64,000 bases of DNA from Pseudomonadota bacterium (GCA_023431345.1 JAEYWK010000074.1:1-64000); one strand, 5' to 3'. Shown: positions 7,975-16,401, counted from the first letter of the stretch. Program-made: numbers and translations. The notes: generated by a model from the letters alone, not told the origin.

Positions 7975-8823
7975 TCAGGTTTCCTTGGGTCTGACCGCGA
8001 GCACGACGCCGCGGTGAAGGGGGATGGCAGAGGCGGCGACGGCCTGCGACGGCGGGGCGTCGCGCTCCACGTGGAACCCGCGGAGCACGCGGCGCCGCAA
8101 GAGCGAGAACGCGCCGCTCGTGCGGTCCCGGGGCCAGGCCAAGTCGATCGTGAACTGTTCGCGGATGCGGCCCGGGCGCTCGCTGAGCACGACGATGCGA
8201 TCTGCGAGGAACACCGCCTCTTCGATGTCGTGGGTCACGAGCAGGGTCGTCGGCGCGACGCGCTCGCGCACGCGCCACAGCTCTTCTTGAAGCCGAATCT
8301 TGGTGAAAGCGTCGAGGGCGGCGAACGGCTCGTCGAGCAGCAGCACGGACGGCTTCCGCGCCAAGGCGCGCGCCAACGCTACCCGCTGCGCCATCCCCCC
8401 CGACAGCTGGTGGGGGTACGCGCCGGCAAAGCCCCGAAGCCCCATCAACGACAGCTGCTCGTCGATCAGCTCGCGGCGCTCCGCCTCGGCGCGCCCGCGC
8501 AGCGCGAGCTCGACGTTACCTGCCACCGTCAACCACGGAAAGAGCCGGTGCTCTTGGAACACCATCGCCACCCGTGGGCTCGGCGCGAGCACCGCCACAC
8601 CGCCGAGTGAGACCTGACCTTCGCTCGGGAGCTCGAGGCCGGCGACGAGACGCAACAAGGTGCTCTTGCCGCAGCCGCTTTGACCGACCAGCGCCACCAC
8701 CTCGCCTGCCTGCACCTCGAGCTCGATCTGACTCAAGGCCGTAACGGCTTGGCCGCCCGCGCCGCGGAACTGCTTGGTGACGCCGTTCAGGCGAAGTGAG
8801 CGGCTCGAGCTCGACGAAACCAT
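7975..8823 (-). CDS. ssuB: sulfonate-family ABC transporter ATPase (left set)
   Basis: A 282-residue ATP-binding subunit. Walker A is GQSGCGKST, the Q-loop MVFQEHRLFPWL is of the type typical of SsuB/TauB, the signature is LSGGMAQR, Walker B is VLLLDEPFAALD, and the H-loop is LVTHDIEEAV. The start at 8823 is chosen because longer reading reaches only low-complexity residues. The 3' extension beyond about residue 245 (ending VVLAVRPKET) is a little longer than usual. It is the first gene of the left run and is preceded by a strong -24/-12 element. Confidence 0.93.
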   Translation of the reverse strand: MVSSSSSRSLRLNGVTKQFRGAGGQAVTALSQIELEVQAGEVVALVGQSGCGKSTLLRLVAGLELPSEGQVSLGGVAVLAPSPRVAMVFQEHRLFPWLTVAGNVELALRGRAEAERRELIDEQLSLMGLRGFAGAYPHQLSGGMAQRVALARALARKPSVLLLDEPFAALDAFTKIRLQEELWRVRERVAPTTLLVTHDIEEAVFLADRIVVLSERPGRIREQFTIDLAWPRDRTSGAFSLLRRRVLRGFHVERDAPPSQAVAASAIPLHRGVVLAVRPKET

Positions 8824-8837
8824 CGACGCGCGTCGTG

Positions 8838-8853
8838 AGCAACGACCGTGCCC
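8838..8853 (-). promoter_or_regulatory. sigma-54 (-24/-12) promoter for the left ssuBAC operon
   Basis: On the minus strand this reads GGGCACGGTCGTTGCT, against the sigma-54 consensus TGGCACGrNNNTTGCW. Only the first base differs, and the GG and GC pairs have the required spacing. Transcription would begin at about 8827, only a few bases before the ssuB ATG at 8823, so the transcript would be nearly leaderless unless the start lies slightly differently. Confidence 0.7.
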
Positions 8854-8905
8854 GGGACGGGCATCGCGAATCCCGCCGGCGCGCGCCCCGCCGCCGGAGC
8901 CCGGC

Positions 8906-8954
8906 GTTGCTGGGACAGCAGCAACTGCTGCCCCGGTGTTGCTGGCGCAGCAGC
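8906..8954. promoter_or_regulatory. palindromic candidate activator-binding sites between the two Ssu operons
   Basis: GTTGCTG-GGACAG-CAGCAAC at 8906-8925 is a perfect 7+7 inverted repeat with a 6-base centre. A second GTTGCTG at 8938-8944, followed by GCG and CAGCAGC (8948-8954), is a weaker copy 32 bases on, three helical turns. Both lie between the two divergent sigma-54 promoters: about 52 bases from the left -24 element to the first palindrome and about 80 from that palindrome to the right -24 element. That is a normal place for an enhancer bound by an activator such as the SfnR-like protein encoded nearby. Confidence 0.5.
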
Positions 8955-9004
8955 GTGCGCACGCGGCAGCGCACCACACCCGCGGAATTGGCGGCTCGAG
9001 CCGT

Positions 9005-9020
9005 TGGCATTGGTCCTGCT
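9005..9020 (+). promoter_or_regulatory. sigma-54 (-24/-12) promoter for the porin-ssu-oxygenase operon
   Basis: TGGCATTGGTCCTGCT matches TGGCACGrNNNTTGCW with three differences, while the invariant GG (9006-9007) and GC (9018-9019) are correctly spaced. A start of transcription at about 9031 would leave a leader of about 50 bases before the porin ATG at 9080. Confidence 0.6.
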
Positions 9021-9079
9021 AACGGCGCCGGCACGGAGGTCAGCGCCTCGCTCGACTTGGTGCTTTCAAAAATATCGAT

Positions 9080-10462
9080 ATGGTTCTCGGTCGCTCGTTC
9101 CTACTTTTCTTCGTTGGCATTTTTGGTTTTGCGGGCGCGGCGCACGCGCAGGCACCGGCTCCTGCTGCCCCGCCTGGTCCCGCCGCTGCTCCGGCTCCCG
9201 CTCCCGCTCCTGCGGAGGGCGCCGCCGCAGTGGCGCCCGAGGCCTTGCCGCCCGCGCCGCCCGCGCCCGTAGTCGAGCCAGCGTCCACCTCGAGCACGCT
9301 GCCGCCTGCCGCGGACGCGGCCGCCACCCCGCCGGGCGCGCTGCCCCAGCCGAACGCCGAGACCGTGCCCGCGAGCGACCCGCCGCCGGCCCCCCCGAAG
9401 GCGAGCGCCCCGGGTCAGCTCGAGCTCGAGACCGATAACGGCACCAGCATCCGCTTCGGCCTGCTGTGGCAGGGGCAGCTCGAATACCGAGGCAACTCCA
9501 GCAACGACGACCTGACGCGCAACTTGTACCTGCGCCGCTTCGCGCTGCTGATCGGCGGCACCGTTCTCGGAGACTTCGAGTATTTCTTCGACACCGATTT
9601 CGCGGATCTGTTCAAGGCGCCGACAGGCGAGCACGCGCTCAAGAGCGGCCCCGCGATCCAGACCAAAGACGCCTTCGCGACCTATCGCGCGCTCGACGAC
9701 AAGCTCAAGATCGACGGCGGCTTGCTGCTGCCCCCGGGCACGCACAACTTCTTGCAGGGCGGCGGCTCGCTCTACAGCTGGGACTTCTTCCTCAACACCT
9801 ACCGCTTCGGAAACGCCTTCGGCAGCGTCAACAACGCCTACGGCCGCGAGGTCGGCGCGCAGCTACGCGGCCTCGTGCTGGACGGCTTGCTCGAGTACCG
9901 CGCGGGCGTGTTCCAAGGCAAGCGCAACGCGCCCATTACGGGGGCCGCGTCGCGCAACGGGTTTCGCTACGCCGCGCGCGTGCAGCTGAACTTCCTCGAT
10001 CCCGAGACGGGCTACTTCTACGGCGGCACCTACCTCGGCACGAAGAAGATCTTCTCCGTCGGCGCGAGCGCGGACTACCAGCACGGCGGCACCGAGTCTT
10101 ACCGCGCGTTCGGCGGCGACGCGATCGTCGATCTGCCTGCCGGCCCCGGCGGCGTCACCGCCCAGGTCAACGTGCTGCACCGCGACGGCGGCACGCGCAT
10201 CGCGGCCATCGCCAAGCAGACCGCGTTCATGGCCGAGGCGGGCTACCGCTTCGACGCCATCAAGCTCAGCCCGATCGCGCGCTTCGAGCGGCGCTGGGGT
10301 GACGCGGCCGCCGCCCGAGAGACCGACGTCGGTGGCGGCCTGGCGTTCTGGCCCTACGGGCACAACAGCAACCTGAAGGCCTTCTACACCCGCCTCATCC
10401 CGGACTCGCCGGTCGAGGCGTACGACCAATTCAACCTTCAATGGCAGCTCTTCTTTTACTGA
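9080..10462 (+). CDS. outer-membrane porin, OprO/OprP-like, with Ala/Pro-rich N-terminal linker
   Basis: A 460-residue protein. A signal peptide (SFLLFFVGIFGFAGAAHAQA, cleaved after about residue 24) is followed by about 90 residues of Ala/Pro/Glu-rich linker, then a beta-barrel domain opening with GTSIRFGLLWQGQLEYRG. The pattern RNLYLRRFALLIGGTVLGDF and the FDTDFADLF stretch are like phosphate-selective porins (Porin_O_P), and the protein ends in an aromatic residue (QWQLFFY) as outer-membrane barrels do. It is first in the right-hand operon, 25 bases before ssuA. That suggests it is the outer-membrane entry for the same anionic sulfur compounds. Myxobacterial barrels with such linkers may reach into the periplasm. 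Confidence 0.85.
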   Translation: MVLGRSFLLFFVGIFGFAGAAHAQAPAPAAPPGPAAAPAPAPAPAEGAAAVAPEALPPAPPAPVVEPASTSSTLPPAADAAATPPGALPQPNAETVPASDPPPAPPKASAPGQLELETDNGTSIRFGLLWQGQLEYRGNSSNDDLTRNLYLRRFALLIGGTVLGDFEYFFDTDFADLFKAPTGEHALKSGPAIQTKDAFATYRALDDKLKIDGGLLLPPGTHNFLQGGGSLYSWDFFLNTYRFGNAFGSVNNAYGREVGAQLRGLVLDGLLEYRAGVFQGKRNAPITGAASRNGFRYAARVQLNFLDPETGYFYGGTYLGTKKIFSVGASADYQHGGTESYRAFGGDAIVDLPAGPGGVTAQVNVLHRDGGTRIAAIAKQTAFMAEAGYRFDAIKLSPIARFERRWGDAAAARETDVGGGLAFWPYGHNSNLKAFYTRLIPDSPVEAYDQFNLQWQLFFY

Positions 10463-10487
10463 GCGCAAGCGAAAGATCGACGGCATC

Positions 10488-11513
10488 ATGATCGCTCACT
10501 ACCCCAAGGCCTGGCTTTCCCTGCTCTCCGTGCTGCCCGCGCTGCTCGGCGGTTGCCAGAAGCAGACCGACGAAAACACCACCCAGGCGGCCGCGAGCGG
10601 GCAAGCGGCGCCGGCGCCCACCACCAGGGCGAGCGTGACCGTGCGCATCGGCTATCAGAAGATCGGCGCGCCGTTCTTGCTGAAGTCGCGCAGCGCGGAC
10701 CTCGACCGGAGCCTCGGCGAGAAGGGCGCGAAGGCCGACTGGAAGGAGTTCAAGCACGGCCCGGGCGTGCTCGAGGCCATCAAAGCCAAAGAGGTCGACG
10801 TCGGCTACGTCGGCGAAACGCCGCCTGTGTTCGCGCAAGCGGGCGGAGTCGACTTCGTCTACGTCGCCAGCGATCCACCAGCGCCCAAGGCAGAGGCGAT
10901 CATCGTCCGCAAGGATTCGCCAATCAAGAGCCTGAAAGCTCTCAAGGGCAAGAAGATCGCGCTGAACCGCGGCTCCAACGTGCACTACTTGCTGGTGCGC
11001 GCGCTCGAGAGCGTCAAGCTCTCCATCAAGGACGTCGAAGTCACTTACCTCGCCCCCGGTGACGCGCGCCCGGCCTACGACAGCGGCAAGGTGGATGCGT
11101 GGGTGATCTGGGATCCGTTCCTGGCCGCGGCGGAGAACGCGGGCTCACGGCAGCTCGCCGACGGCGAAGGCCTGGTCGATAATCGCCTGTTTTACGTGGC
11201 GCGCCGCGAGTTCGCGGTGGAGCACCCCGAGCTGCTCCGCGCCACGCTGGATGAGTTCAAGTCGCTGAGCGACTGGGAGCGCCAGAACCCCGAGGAGGCC
11301 TCGAAGATCTTGGCCGCGTCTTCCGGCGTTGCTTACGACGCCCTGCTGCTCTCCGAAAAGCGGCACGCCTACGGCCTCTTGCCCATCACGGACGAGGTGC
11401 TGGGCGCGCAGCAGAAGATCGCCGACACGTTCCGCAAGCTCGAGCTGATCCCCAAGGACATCGCGACGCGCGACGCCTTCCTCCCGGCCGCGGTGTACGC
11501 CGGCAGCCCATGA
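10488..11513 (+). CDS. ssuA: aliphatic sulfonate-binding lipoprotein (right set)
   Basis: A 341-residue SsuA. It has a lipoprotein signal (SLLSVLPALLGGC, Cys23), then VRIGYQKIGAPFLLKSRSAD, VDVGYVGETPPVFAQAGG, ALKGKKIALNRGSNVHYLLV and SGKVDAWVIWDPFLAAAE, which are close to the canonical SsuA sequence. It is closer to the SsuA consensus than the left-set protein, so the two transporters probably take different sulfonates or esters. Its 3' end overlaps the start of ssuC by 4 bases (ATGA), which indicates translational coupling. Confidence 0.94.
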   Translation: MIAHYPKAWLSLLSVLPALLGGCQKQTDENTTQAAASGQAAPAPTTRASVTVRIGYQKIGAPFLLKSRSADLDRSLGEKGAKADWKEFKHGPGVLEAIKAKEVDVGYVGETPPVFAQAGGVDFVYVASDPPAPKAEAIIVRKDSPIKSLKALKGKKIALNRGSNVHYLLVRALESVKLSIKDVEVTYLAPGDARPAYDSGKVDAWVIWDPFLAAAENAGSRQLADGEGLVDNRLFYVARREFAVEHPELLRATLDEFKSLSDWERQNPEEASKILAASSGVAYDALLLSEKRHAYGLLPITDEVLGAQQKIADTFRKLELIPKDIATRDAFLPAAVYAGSP

Positions 11514-12313
11514 GCCCCCCCGCGACCATCGAGAACTTGCGTCGCAAGCTGCGACCGGCGCTGCCCTGGGTAGCGCCGCTCGGGCTCGTCTCGCTGTGGG
11601 AAGTCAGCTCACGGCTCGGGCTGATCGCGGCCGACTTGGCGCCCGCGCCGCTCGACGTGGCGCGCGCGGCCGTCGCCGCCATCGAGCACCAACAGCTGCT
11701 CACGCACCTGTCCGTGAGCGCCGGCCGCGCCGCGCTCGGCACCTTGATCGGCGGGCTGCTCGGGCTCTGCTTGGGGCTCGCGACCGGCCTCTCGCGGCCG
11801 CTGCAGCTGCTGCTCGACGGGCCACTGCAGATGCTGCGCGCCATCCCGGCGCTGGCGATTGTGCCGCTCGTCATCTTGTGGTTCGGGCTGGGCGAGACGG
11901 CCAAGATCTTCATCGTCGTGGTGGCGGTGGTGTTCCCCGTCTACCTGAACACCTTCCACGGCGTACGCAGCGTCGATCCGCAGCTGATCGAGATGGCGCA
12001 CGTGTACGACGTGCGCGGCCTCGCGCTCTACCGCGAGGTCATCTTGCCCGGCGCGCTGCCGTCGGTGCTCGTCGGCTTACGCTTCGCGCTCGGCATGTCG
12101 TGGCTGGTGATCATCATCGCCGAGACGCTCGGCGCCACCAGCGGGCTCGGCTACCTGGCTGGCAACGCGCGCGACTTCATGCAGATGGACATGCTCGTGC
12201 TCACGATCGTGCTGTGGGGAATGCTCGGCAAAGGCGCCGACATCCTGGCGCGGCAGCTCGAGAGCTGGCTCCTGCCCTGGCAACCCAAGTCTCAACGTTT
12301 GAGCGCGGAGTAG
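11510..12313 (+). CDS. ssuC: aliphatic sulfonate ABC transporter permease (right set)
   Basis: A 267-residue SsuC/TauC-type permease with about six membrane segments. PWVAPLGLVSLWEVSSRLGL is the standard opening, and the EAA loop is at VRGLALYREVILPGALPSVL (about 168-187), followed by GLRFALGMSWLVIIIAE. ATGA overlap with ssuA and a 5-base gap to ssuB place it in one transcription unit. It works with the binding protein and ATPase on either side. Confidence 0.94.
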   Translation: MSPPATIENLRRKLRPALPWVAPLGLVSLWEVSSRLGLIAADLAPAPLDVARAAVAAIEHQQLLTHLSVSAGRAALGTLIGGLLGLCLGLATGLSRPLQLLLDGPLQMLRAIPALAIVPLVILWFGLGETAKIFIVVVAVVFPVYLNTFHGVRSVDPQLIEMAHVYDVRGLALYREVILPGALPSVLVGLRFALGMSWLVIIIAETLGATSGLGYLAGNARDFMQMDMLVLTIVLWGMLGKGADILARQLESWLLPWQPKSQRLSAE

Positions 12314-12318
12314 AGTTG

Positions 12319-13137
12319 ATGACGACCTCGTATCGAGCGCCCTGCGGCGCGCAGGTGCGGCTCGAAGGGCTCGGCAAGAGCTTCGGCGAGCGCAAAGTCT
12401 TGAGCGGGATCGATCTCGTGATCCCGCCCGGCCAGTTCGTGGCCGTGGTGGGGCGCAGCGGCTCCGGCAAGAGCACGCTGCTGCGCGTGCTCTGCGGGCT
12501 GGAGGAGCCGACGGAAGGGAGCGCGGGCGTGGTCGACACCGAGGGCCGCGACGCGCGCCAGCAGGTGCGCGTCGTGTTCCAAGAGCCGCGCCTGCTGCCG
12601 TGGAAGACGTTGCTCGCCAACGTCGGCATCGGCGCCCAGGGGCAACCCGACGCGCGGGCGCGCCAAGTGCTCGGCGCGGTGGGGCTCGCCGATCGCCTGA
12701 ACGACTACCCGAGCGTGCTCTCGGGCGGCCAAAAGCAGCGCGTCGCCTTGGCGAGAGCGCTCGTGCACGAGCCGTGCGTGATGCTGCTCGACGAGCCGTT
12801 CGGCGCGCTGGACGCCCTCACCCGCATCGACGCGCAGCGGCTGGTCGAAGAGCTGTGGACGGAGCGCGGCTTCACTGCGTTCTTGGTCACGCACGACGTG
12901 ACCGAAGCGGTGTTGCTCGCGGACCGCGTGCTCTTGATCGAAGACGGGCGCATCGCGGAGAGCTTCGAGGTCGCGCTGCCGCGCCCGCGCCGCCGCGGCA
13001 GCGCCGAGCTAGCCAAGATCGCGGGCGCGGTGCTCGATCGCATCTTCAGCGGCGGCGAGCGCGCGTCGCCGGCGAGCGGAGCGCGTGAAGCCGTGCGCGA
13101 GCGGCCGACCCTGGCCGCCTTGCAGACCAGCACTTGA
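12319..13137 (+). CDS. ssuB: aliphatic sulfonate ABC transporter ATPase (right set)
   Basis: A 272-residue ATP-binding subunit from the ATG at 12319, just after the ssuC stop. It has Walker A GRSGSGKST, Q-loop VVFQEPRLLPWKT, signature LSGGQKQR, Walker B VMLLDEPFGALD and H-loop LVTHDVTEAV, with the LLPWK pattern typical of SsuB. The C-terminus (about 245-272) is an extra low-complexity tail. The next gene starts 25 bases later with a clear AGGAGAAGG ribosome-binding site. Confidence 0.93.
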   Translation: MTTSYRAPCGAQVRLEGLGKSFGERKVLSGIDLVIPPGQFVAVVGRSGSGKSTLLRVLCGLEEPTEGSAGVVDTEGRDARQQVRVVFQEPRLLPWKTLLANVGIGAQGQPDARARQVLGAVGLADRLNDYPSVLSGGQKQRVALARALVHEPCVMLLDEPFGALDALTRIDAQRLVEELWTERGFTAFLVTHDVTEAVLLADRVLLIEDGRIAESFEVALPRPRRRGSAELAKIAGAVLDRIFSGGERASPASGAREAVRERPTLAALQTST

Positions 13138-13162
13138 CGCCCGACGACACAGGAGAAGGACG

Positions 13163-14443
13163 ATGAGCTTCGATAGCACCTTGGATTGGCGCCAGAAACT
13201 GGGCAGCAGCGCGCTGCCGTTCGTAGACAGCCGCATCTACTCCGAGCGCGACATCTTCGACGACGAGCAGCACAAGATCTGGCGCAAGAGCTGGCTCCTG
13301 GTGGCTCACGAGAGCGAGCTGCCGGAGCCGCTCGACTTCCGCACTACCAGCATCGCCCGCGAGCCCGTCGCGATCGTGCGCGGCGAGGACGGCGTCGTGC
13401 GTGCCTTCCTCAACGTCTGTCCCCACCGCGGCGCGCTCCTGCTGCGCGAGCCCGCGGGCAGCCTCAAGCAGCCCAGCCCTTCCGGCGGTCCGAAGCGCAT
13501 CACGTGCATGTTTCACGCCTGGCAGTTCGACGCGAAGGGCAACTGCTTGTCGATCCCGCGGCGCAACGCCGGCTATCAAGATCGCCTGCAGTGCAGCGAC
13601 GCCGGCCTACATCAGCTGCCCTGCGAGGTCGCCTACGGCGGCTTCATCTGGGTGCATTTGGACGCCAACCCCGTGCCCTTGCGCGAGTACATGGGGAAGG
13701 CGTTCGACGACCTCGCCCCCCACCTGGAGGCGGAGCCGCTGGAGGTGTTTCACCACCACAAGGCCATCATTCGCACGAACTACAAGCTGTGGCACGAGAC
13801 GAACAGCGAATTTTACCACGACTACATGCACCACTTCAACCGAGTGACCAGCATGCAGCAGCCGGGCTACCACGACCGGCGCTACGACGCCTTCCCCCAC
13901 GGACACGCCACCGTGAGCTCGATGGAGGTGAAGTACACGGCTTACGAGCACGAGCACGTGACCCTCGCCGAGTCGCGTGATCTATCGTTCCCGCTGCTCG
14001 AGCGGAACGGCTGGAAGCTGCTCGACCTGTTTCCGGGCATCACGCTCAACCTGCGCGGCTCGGCGCTACGCATCGACACGGCCACGCCGCTCTCGGAAGA
14101 CCAAGTGCTGATCGAGTTCCGCGGCGTCGGCCTCAAGCGCGATACGGAGGAAGAGCGCCGGCTGCGGGTGCGTGACCACAACACGATCTGGGGCCCTTTC
14201 GGCCGCAACTTGCCGGAAGACCTGCTGGGCGTGACCAACCAAACGCTGGGCATGTGGCCCGGCTCCGAGGGCCTGCACGTGCTCCACGGCCGCCAGGAGG
14301 GCGCGCGCATTCACGACGAGATTGGCCTGCGCCACTACTACGAAGAGTGGTCGCGCCGGCTCGGCCGCTCGGCGAGCGACCCGTACGCAGAAGCACCGGC
14401 CGCGACCGCCCCGACGCCCCTCCGCGCAGGGGGAGCCCGATGA
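13163..14443 (+). CDS. Rieske non-heme iron oxygenase, alpha subunit
   Basis: A 426-residue catalytic subunit. The Rieske [2Fe-2S] ligands are CPHRG (Cys86, His88) and CMFHAW (Cys115, His118). The 26 residues between His88 and Cys115 exceed the usual 15-17, because of an insertion around residues 100-112. In the catalytic domain NYKLWHETNSEFYHDYMHH supplies the mononuclear-iron histidines (His219 and His223 or His224). The acidic residue that bridges the Rieske and iron centres is Glu216, where most ring hydroxylases have Asp. Glu at this site is known in carnitine/glycine-betaine oxygenases. The start at 13163 has a strong AGGAGAAGGAC site. Given the ssu operon, it probably opens C-S bonds or sulfonated substrates. 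No ferredoxin or reductase is encoded nearby. Confidence 0.9.
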   Translation: MSFDSTLDWRQKLGSSALPFVDSRIYSERDIFDDEQHKIWRKSWLLVAHESELPEPLDFRTTSIAREPVAIVRGEDGVVRAFLNVCPHRGALLLREPAGSLKQPSPSGGPKRITCMFHAWQFDAKGNCLSIPRRNAGYQDRLQCSDAGLHQLPCEVAYGGFIWVHLDANPVPLREYMGKAFDDLAPHLEAEPLEVFHHHKAIIRTNYKLWHETNSEFYHDYMHHFNRVTSMQQPGYHDRRYDAFPHGHATVSSMEVKYTAYEHEHVTLAESRDLSFPLLERNGWKLLDLFPGITLNLRGSALRIDTATPLSEDQVLIEFRGVGLKRDTEEERRLRVRDHNTIWGPFGRNLPEDLLGVTNQTLGMWPGSEGLHVLHGRQEGARIHDEIGLRHYYEEWSRRLGRSASDPYAEAPAATAPTPLRAGGAR

Positions 14444-14928
14444 GCCGAGCCGAGCTGCGGGCAGAGCTCACCGACCTGATCGCCGGGAGCGCGCAGCTGC
14501 TCGATGAGCGTCGCTTCGGCGAGTGGCTCGACCTGACGTCGCCTTCATTTCGCTACCGTATCGAGGCCTACAGCCACGACATACGCAAGCACATGACGTG
14601 GCTCGACCACGATCGCAGCGGCATGCTCGCGCTCATCGAGCTCTTGCCGAAGCATCACATCGACGGCGGAGATTGGCTGCGGCAGGTCACGGTCGGTAAG
14701 ATCACGGTAGAGAGCGAGACCCAGGCCAGCGCCGCCAGCTCGCTCGCCGTATTTCACACCGTGCGTGACGTGGGCGACAGTCACGTCGACGGCGGCAGCT
14801 CGCGACTCTTGCTGGTGGGCCGCTACCACGACCGCTTGGAACGCGATGGCGAGCGCTGGCGGCTCCGCGAGCGCGTCGTGCGCCTGCACACGCGCCAGCT
14901 CGGCGTAGGCTCGCATCTCTTCCCCTGA
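14440..14928 (+). CDS. Rieske oxygenase, small (beta) subunit
   Basis: A 162-residue protein of the SnoaL-like cone-barrel type that forms the beta subunit of ring-hydroxylating oxygenases. The N-terminal helix containing AQLLDERRFGEWLDLTSPSF, the central strand FRYRIEAYS and the C-terminal YHDRLERDGERWRLRERVVR are characteristic. It has no metal ligands; the role is structural in an alpha-beta hexamer. The ATG overlaps the alpha-subunit stop (ATGA), indicating coupled translation. Confidence 0.88.
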   Translation: MSRAELRAELTDLIAGSAQLLDERRFGEWLDLTSPSFRYRIEAYSHDIRKHMTWLDHDRSGMLALIELLPKHHIDGGDWLRQVTVGKITVESETQASAASSLAVFHTVRDVGDSHVDGGSSRLLLVGRYHDRLERDGERWRLRERVVRLHTRQLGVGSHLFP

Positions 14929-14939
14929 GGTCTAAGTCC

Positions 14940-16115
14940 ATGACAGTAATGACCTTTCAGGAAACGCTCGGGGTCGCGGAGCGGCTCGTTCGAGGCCTCT
15001 CCGAGACGGCGCTGGAGCGCGATCGTCAGGGGGGCACGGCCAAGCGCGAACGCGACCAGCTCCGCGAAAGCGGCTTGCTCGCGAGCTCGATTCCACTCGA
15101 GCTCGGTGGTCAGGGGCGAAGCTGGCTCGAGCTCATGCGCTTGGTGCGGCTCATCTCGACCGTCGATAGCTCGCTCGGGCATCTGTTCGGGTTCCACCAC
15201 CTCTTGGTGGCAACGGTGCGGCTGTTCGGCAGCCAGCGGCAGTGGGAGGCGGCCTACCGCGAAACGGCGGCGCAGCCGTTATTCTGGGGCAACGCTCTGA
15301 ACCCGCTCGACCCGGGCACGCAGCTGACCCGCACCGAGGCGGGGCTGCGCATCGACGGCAAGAAGACCTTCTGCTCGGGCGCGCTCGATTCGGATCGGCT
15401 GATCGTGTCGGCCAACGACGCTGCGACCGGCAAGCTGGTCGTCGCCGCCATCCCCTCCAGCCGCCCAGGCATTCGTTACAATCAAGACTGGGACAACCTG
15501 GGTCAGCGCCAGACCGATAGCGGGAGCGTCGAGCTGGAGCACCTCCTCGTCGACGAATCGGAGCTGCTGACGACGCCAGGGCCGCTCGGGAGCACCTTCG
15601 CGTCGCTGCGGCCGTGTATCGCGCAGCTCGTGCTGTGTAATGTGTACCTGGGCATCGCCGAGGGCGCCCTCGCGCTCGCCGTGCCCTACACTCACACGCA
15701 GCGCCGCGCCTGGCCTGCCTCCGGCGTCGAGCGCGCCACCGACGACCCGTACGTGCTCGCGCGCTACGGCGAATTCTACCTCCAGCTCGAAGCCGCGCGC
15801 CTGCTGTCCGATGCGGCCGGCAGCGCGCTCGACGCAGCCTGGAGCGCGAAGGAGCAAGTCACGACCGGGGCCCGCGGCCAGGCGGCGCTGGCCATCGCCG
15901 CCGCCAAGGTCGCCACCACGCGCGCCAGCTTGGATGTTTCGACGCGCATCTTCGACGTGATGGGCGCGCGCTCCACGGCCGCCAAGCTGAGGCTCGATCG
16001 CTTCTTCCGCAACGCGCGCACCCACACCCTGCATGACCCGGTGGACTACAAGCTCAAGGAGCTGGGCGAGTGGCAGCTCTCGGGCAAGCTGCCGGTGCCA
16101 TCGTTCTACTCCTGA
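14940..16115 (+). CDS. SfnB/DszC-like flavin-dependent monooxygenase (acyl-CoA dehydrogenase fold)
   Basis: A 391-residue member of the acyl-CoA dehydrogenase superfamily, closest by eye to the FMNH2-dependent SfnB/DszC branch. Landmarks are IPLELGGQGRSWLELMRLVR, FGFHHLLVATVRLFG, FWGNALNPLDPGTQLTRTE and the C-terminal RNARTHTLHDPVDYKLKELG with PVPSFYS at the end. It lacks the catalytic Glu context of acyl-CoA dehydrogenases. SfnB in sulfone users and DszC in dibenzothiophene desulfurisation oxidise organosulfur compounds or support that pathway. It is the last gene of the right operon, 12 bases after the oxygenase beta gene. The flavin reductase partner is not in the window. Confidence 0.87.
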   Translation: MTVMTFQETLGVAERLVRGLSETALERDRQGGTAKRERDQLRESGLLASSIPLELGGQGRSWLELMRLVRLISTVDSSLGHLFGFHHLLVATVRLFGSQRQWEAAYRETAAQPLFWGNALNPLDPGTQLTRTEAGLRIDGKKTFCSGALDSDRLIVSANDAATGKLVVAAIPSSRPGIRYNQDWDNLGQRQTDSGSVELEHLLVDESELLTTPGPLGSTFASLRPCIAQLVLCNVYLGIAEGALALAVPYTHTQRRAWPASGVERATDDPYVLARYGEFYLQLEAARLLSDAAGSALDAAWSAKEQVTTGARGQAALAIAAAKVATTRASLDVSTRIFDVMGARSTAAKLRLDRFFRNARTHTLHDPVDYKLKELGEWQLSGKLPVPSFYS

Positions 16116-16401
16116 GCTACGCGACGCACGCCAGTCGCACCGCCGCGCCCCCGCAAGCCCCCCGACAACCTGCCCGACAAGGTGATGGCCCGCGTGGCGC
16201 TGCTCACGACCGCCGTCGAGCTGGAGCGGTTGCTGACGGTCGCGCCACTGTGACGCTGCGCTTGGAGGACGCGCTCGAGCGCCCAGCGCCCGTCGCGCTG
16301 AGCTCGAAGCCGCTGACGCGGCGTGCCATGCTACGCCCCTCCATGCTCGCTCCCCGCCGCAACACTCCTCTCGCGCTGCCGCGTGCGCGGCGCGACCGCC
16401 C
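16116..16401. other. intergenic gap without a recognisable gene
   Basis: This 286-base stretch after the organosulfur operon holds only short frames. One plus-strand frame reads DNLPDKVMARVALLTTAVEL before a stop at about 16253, which looks protein-like but has no start context and matches nothing I know. A degraded gene end is possible. Confidence 0.3.
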
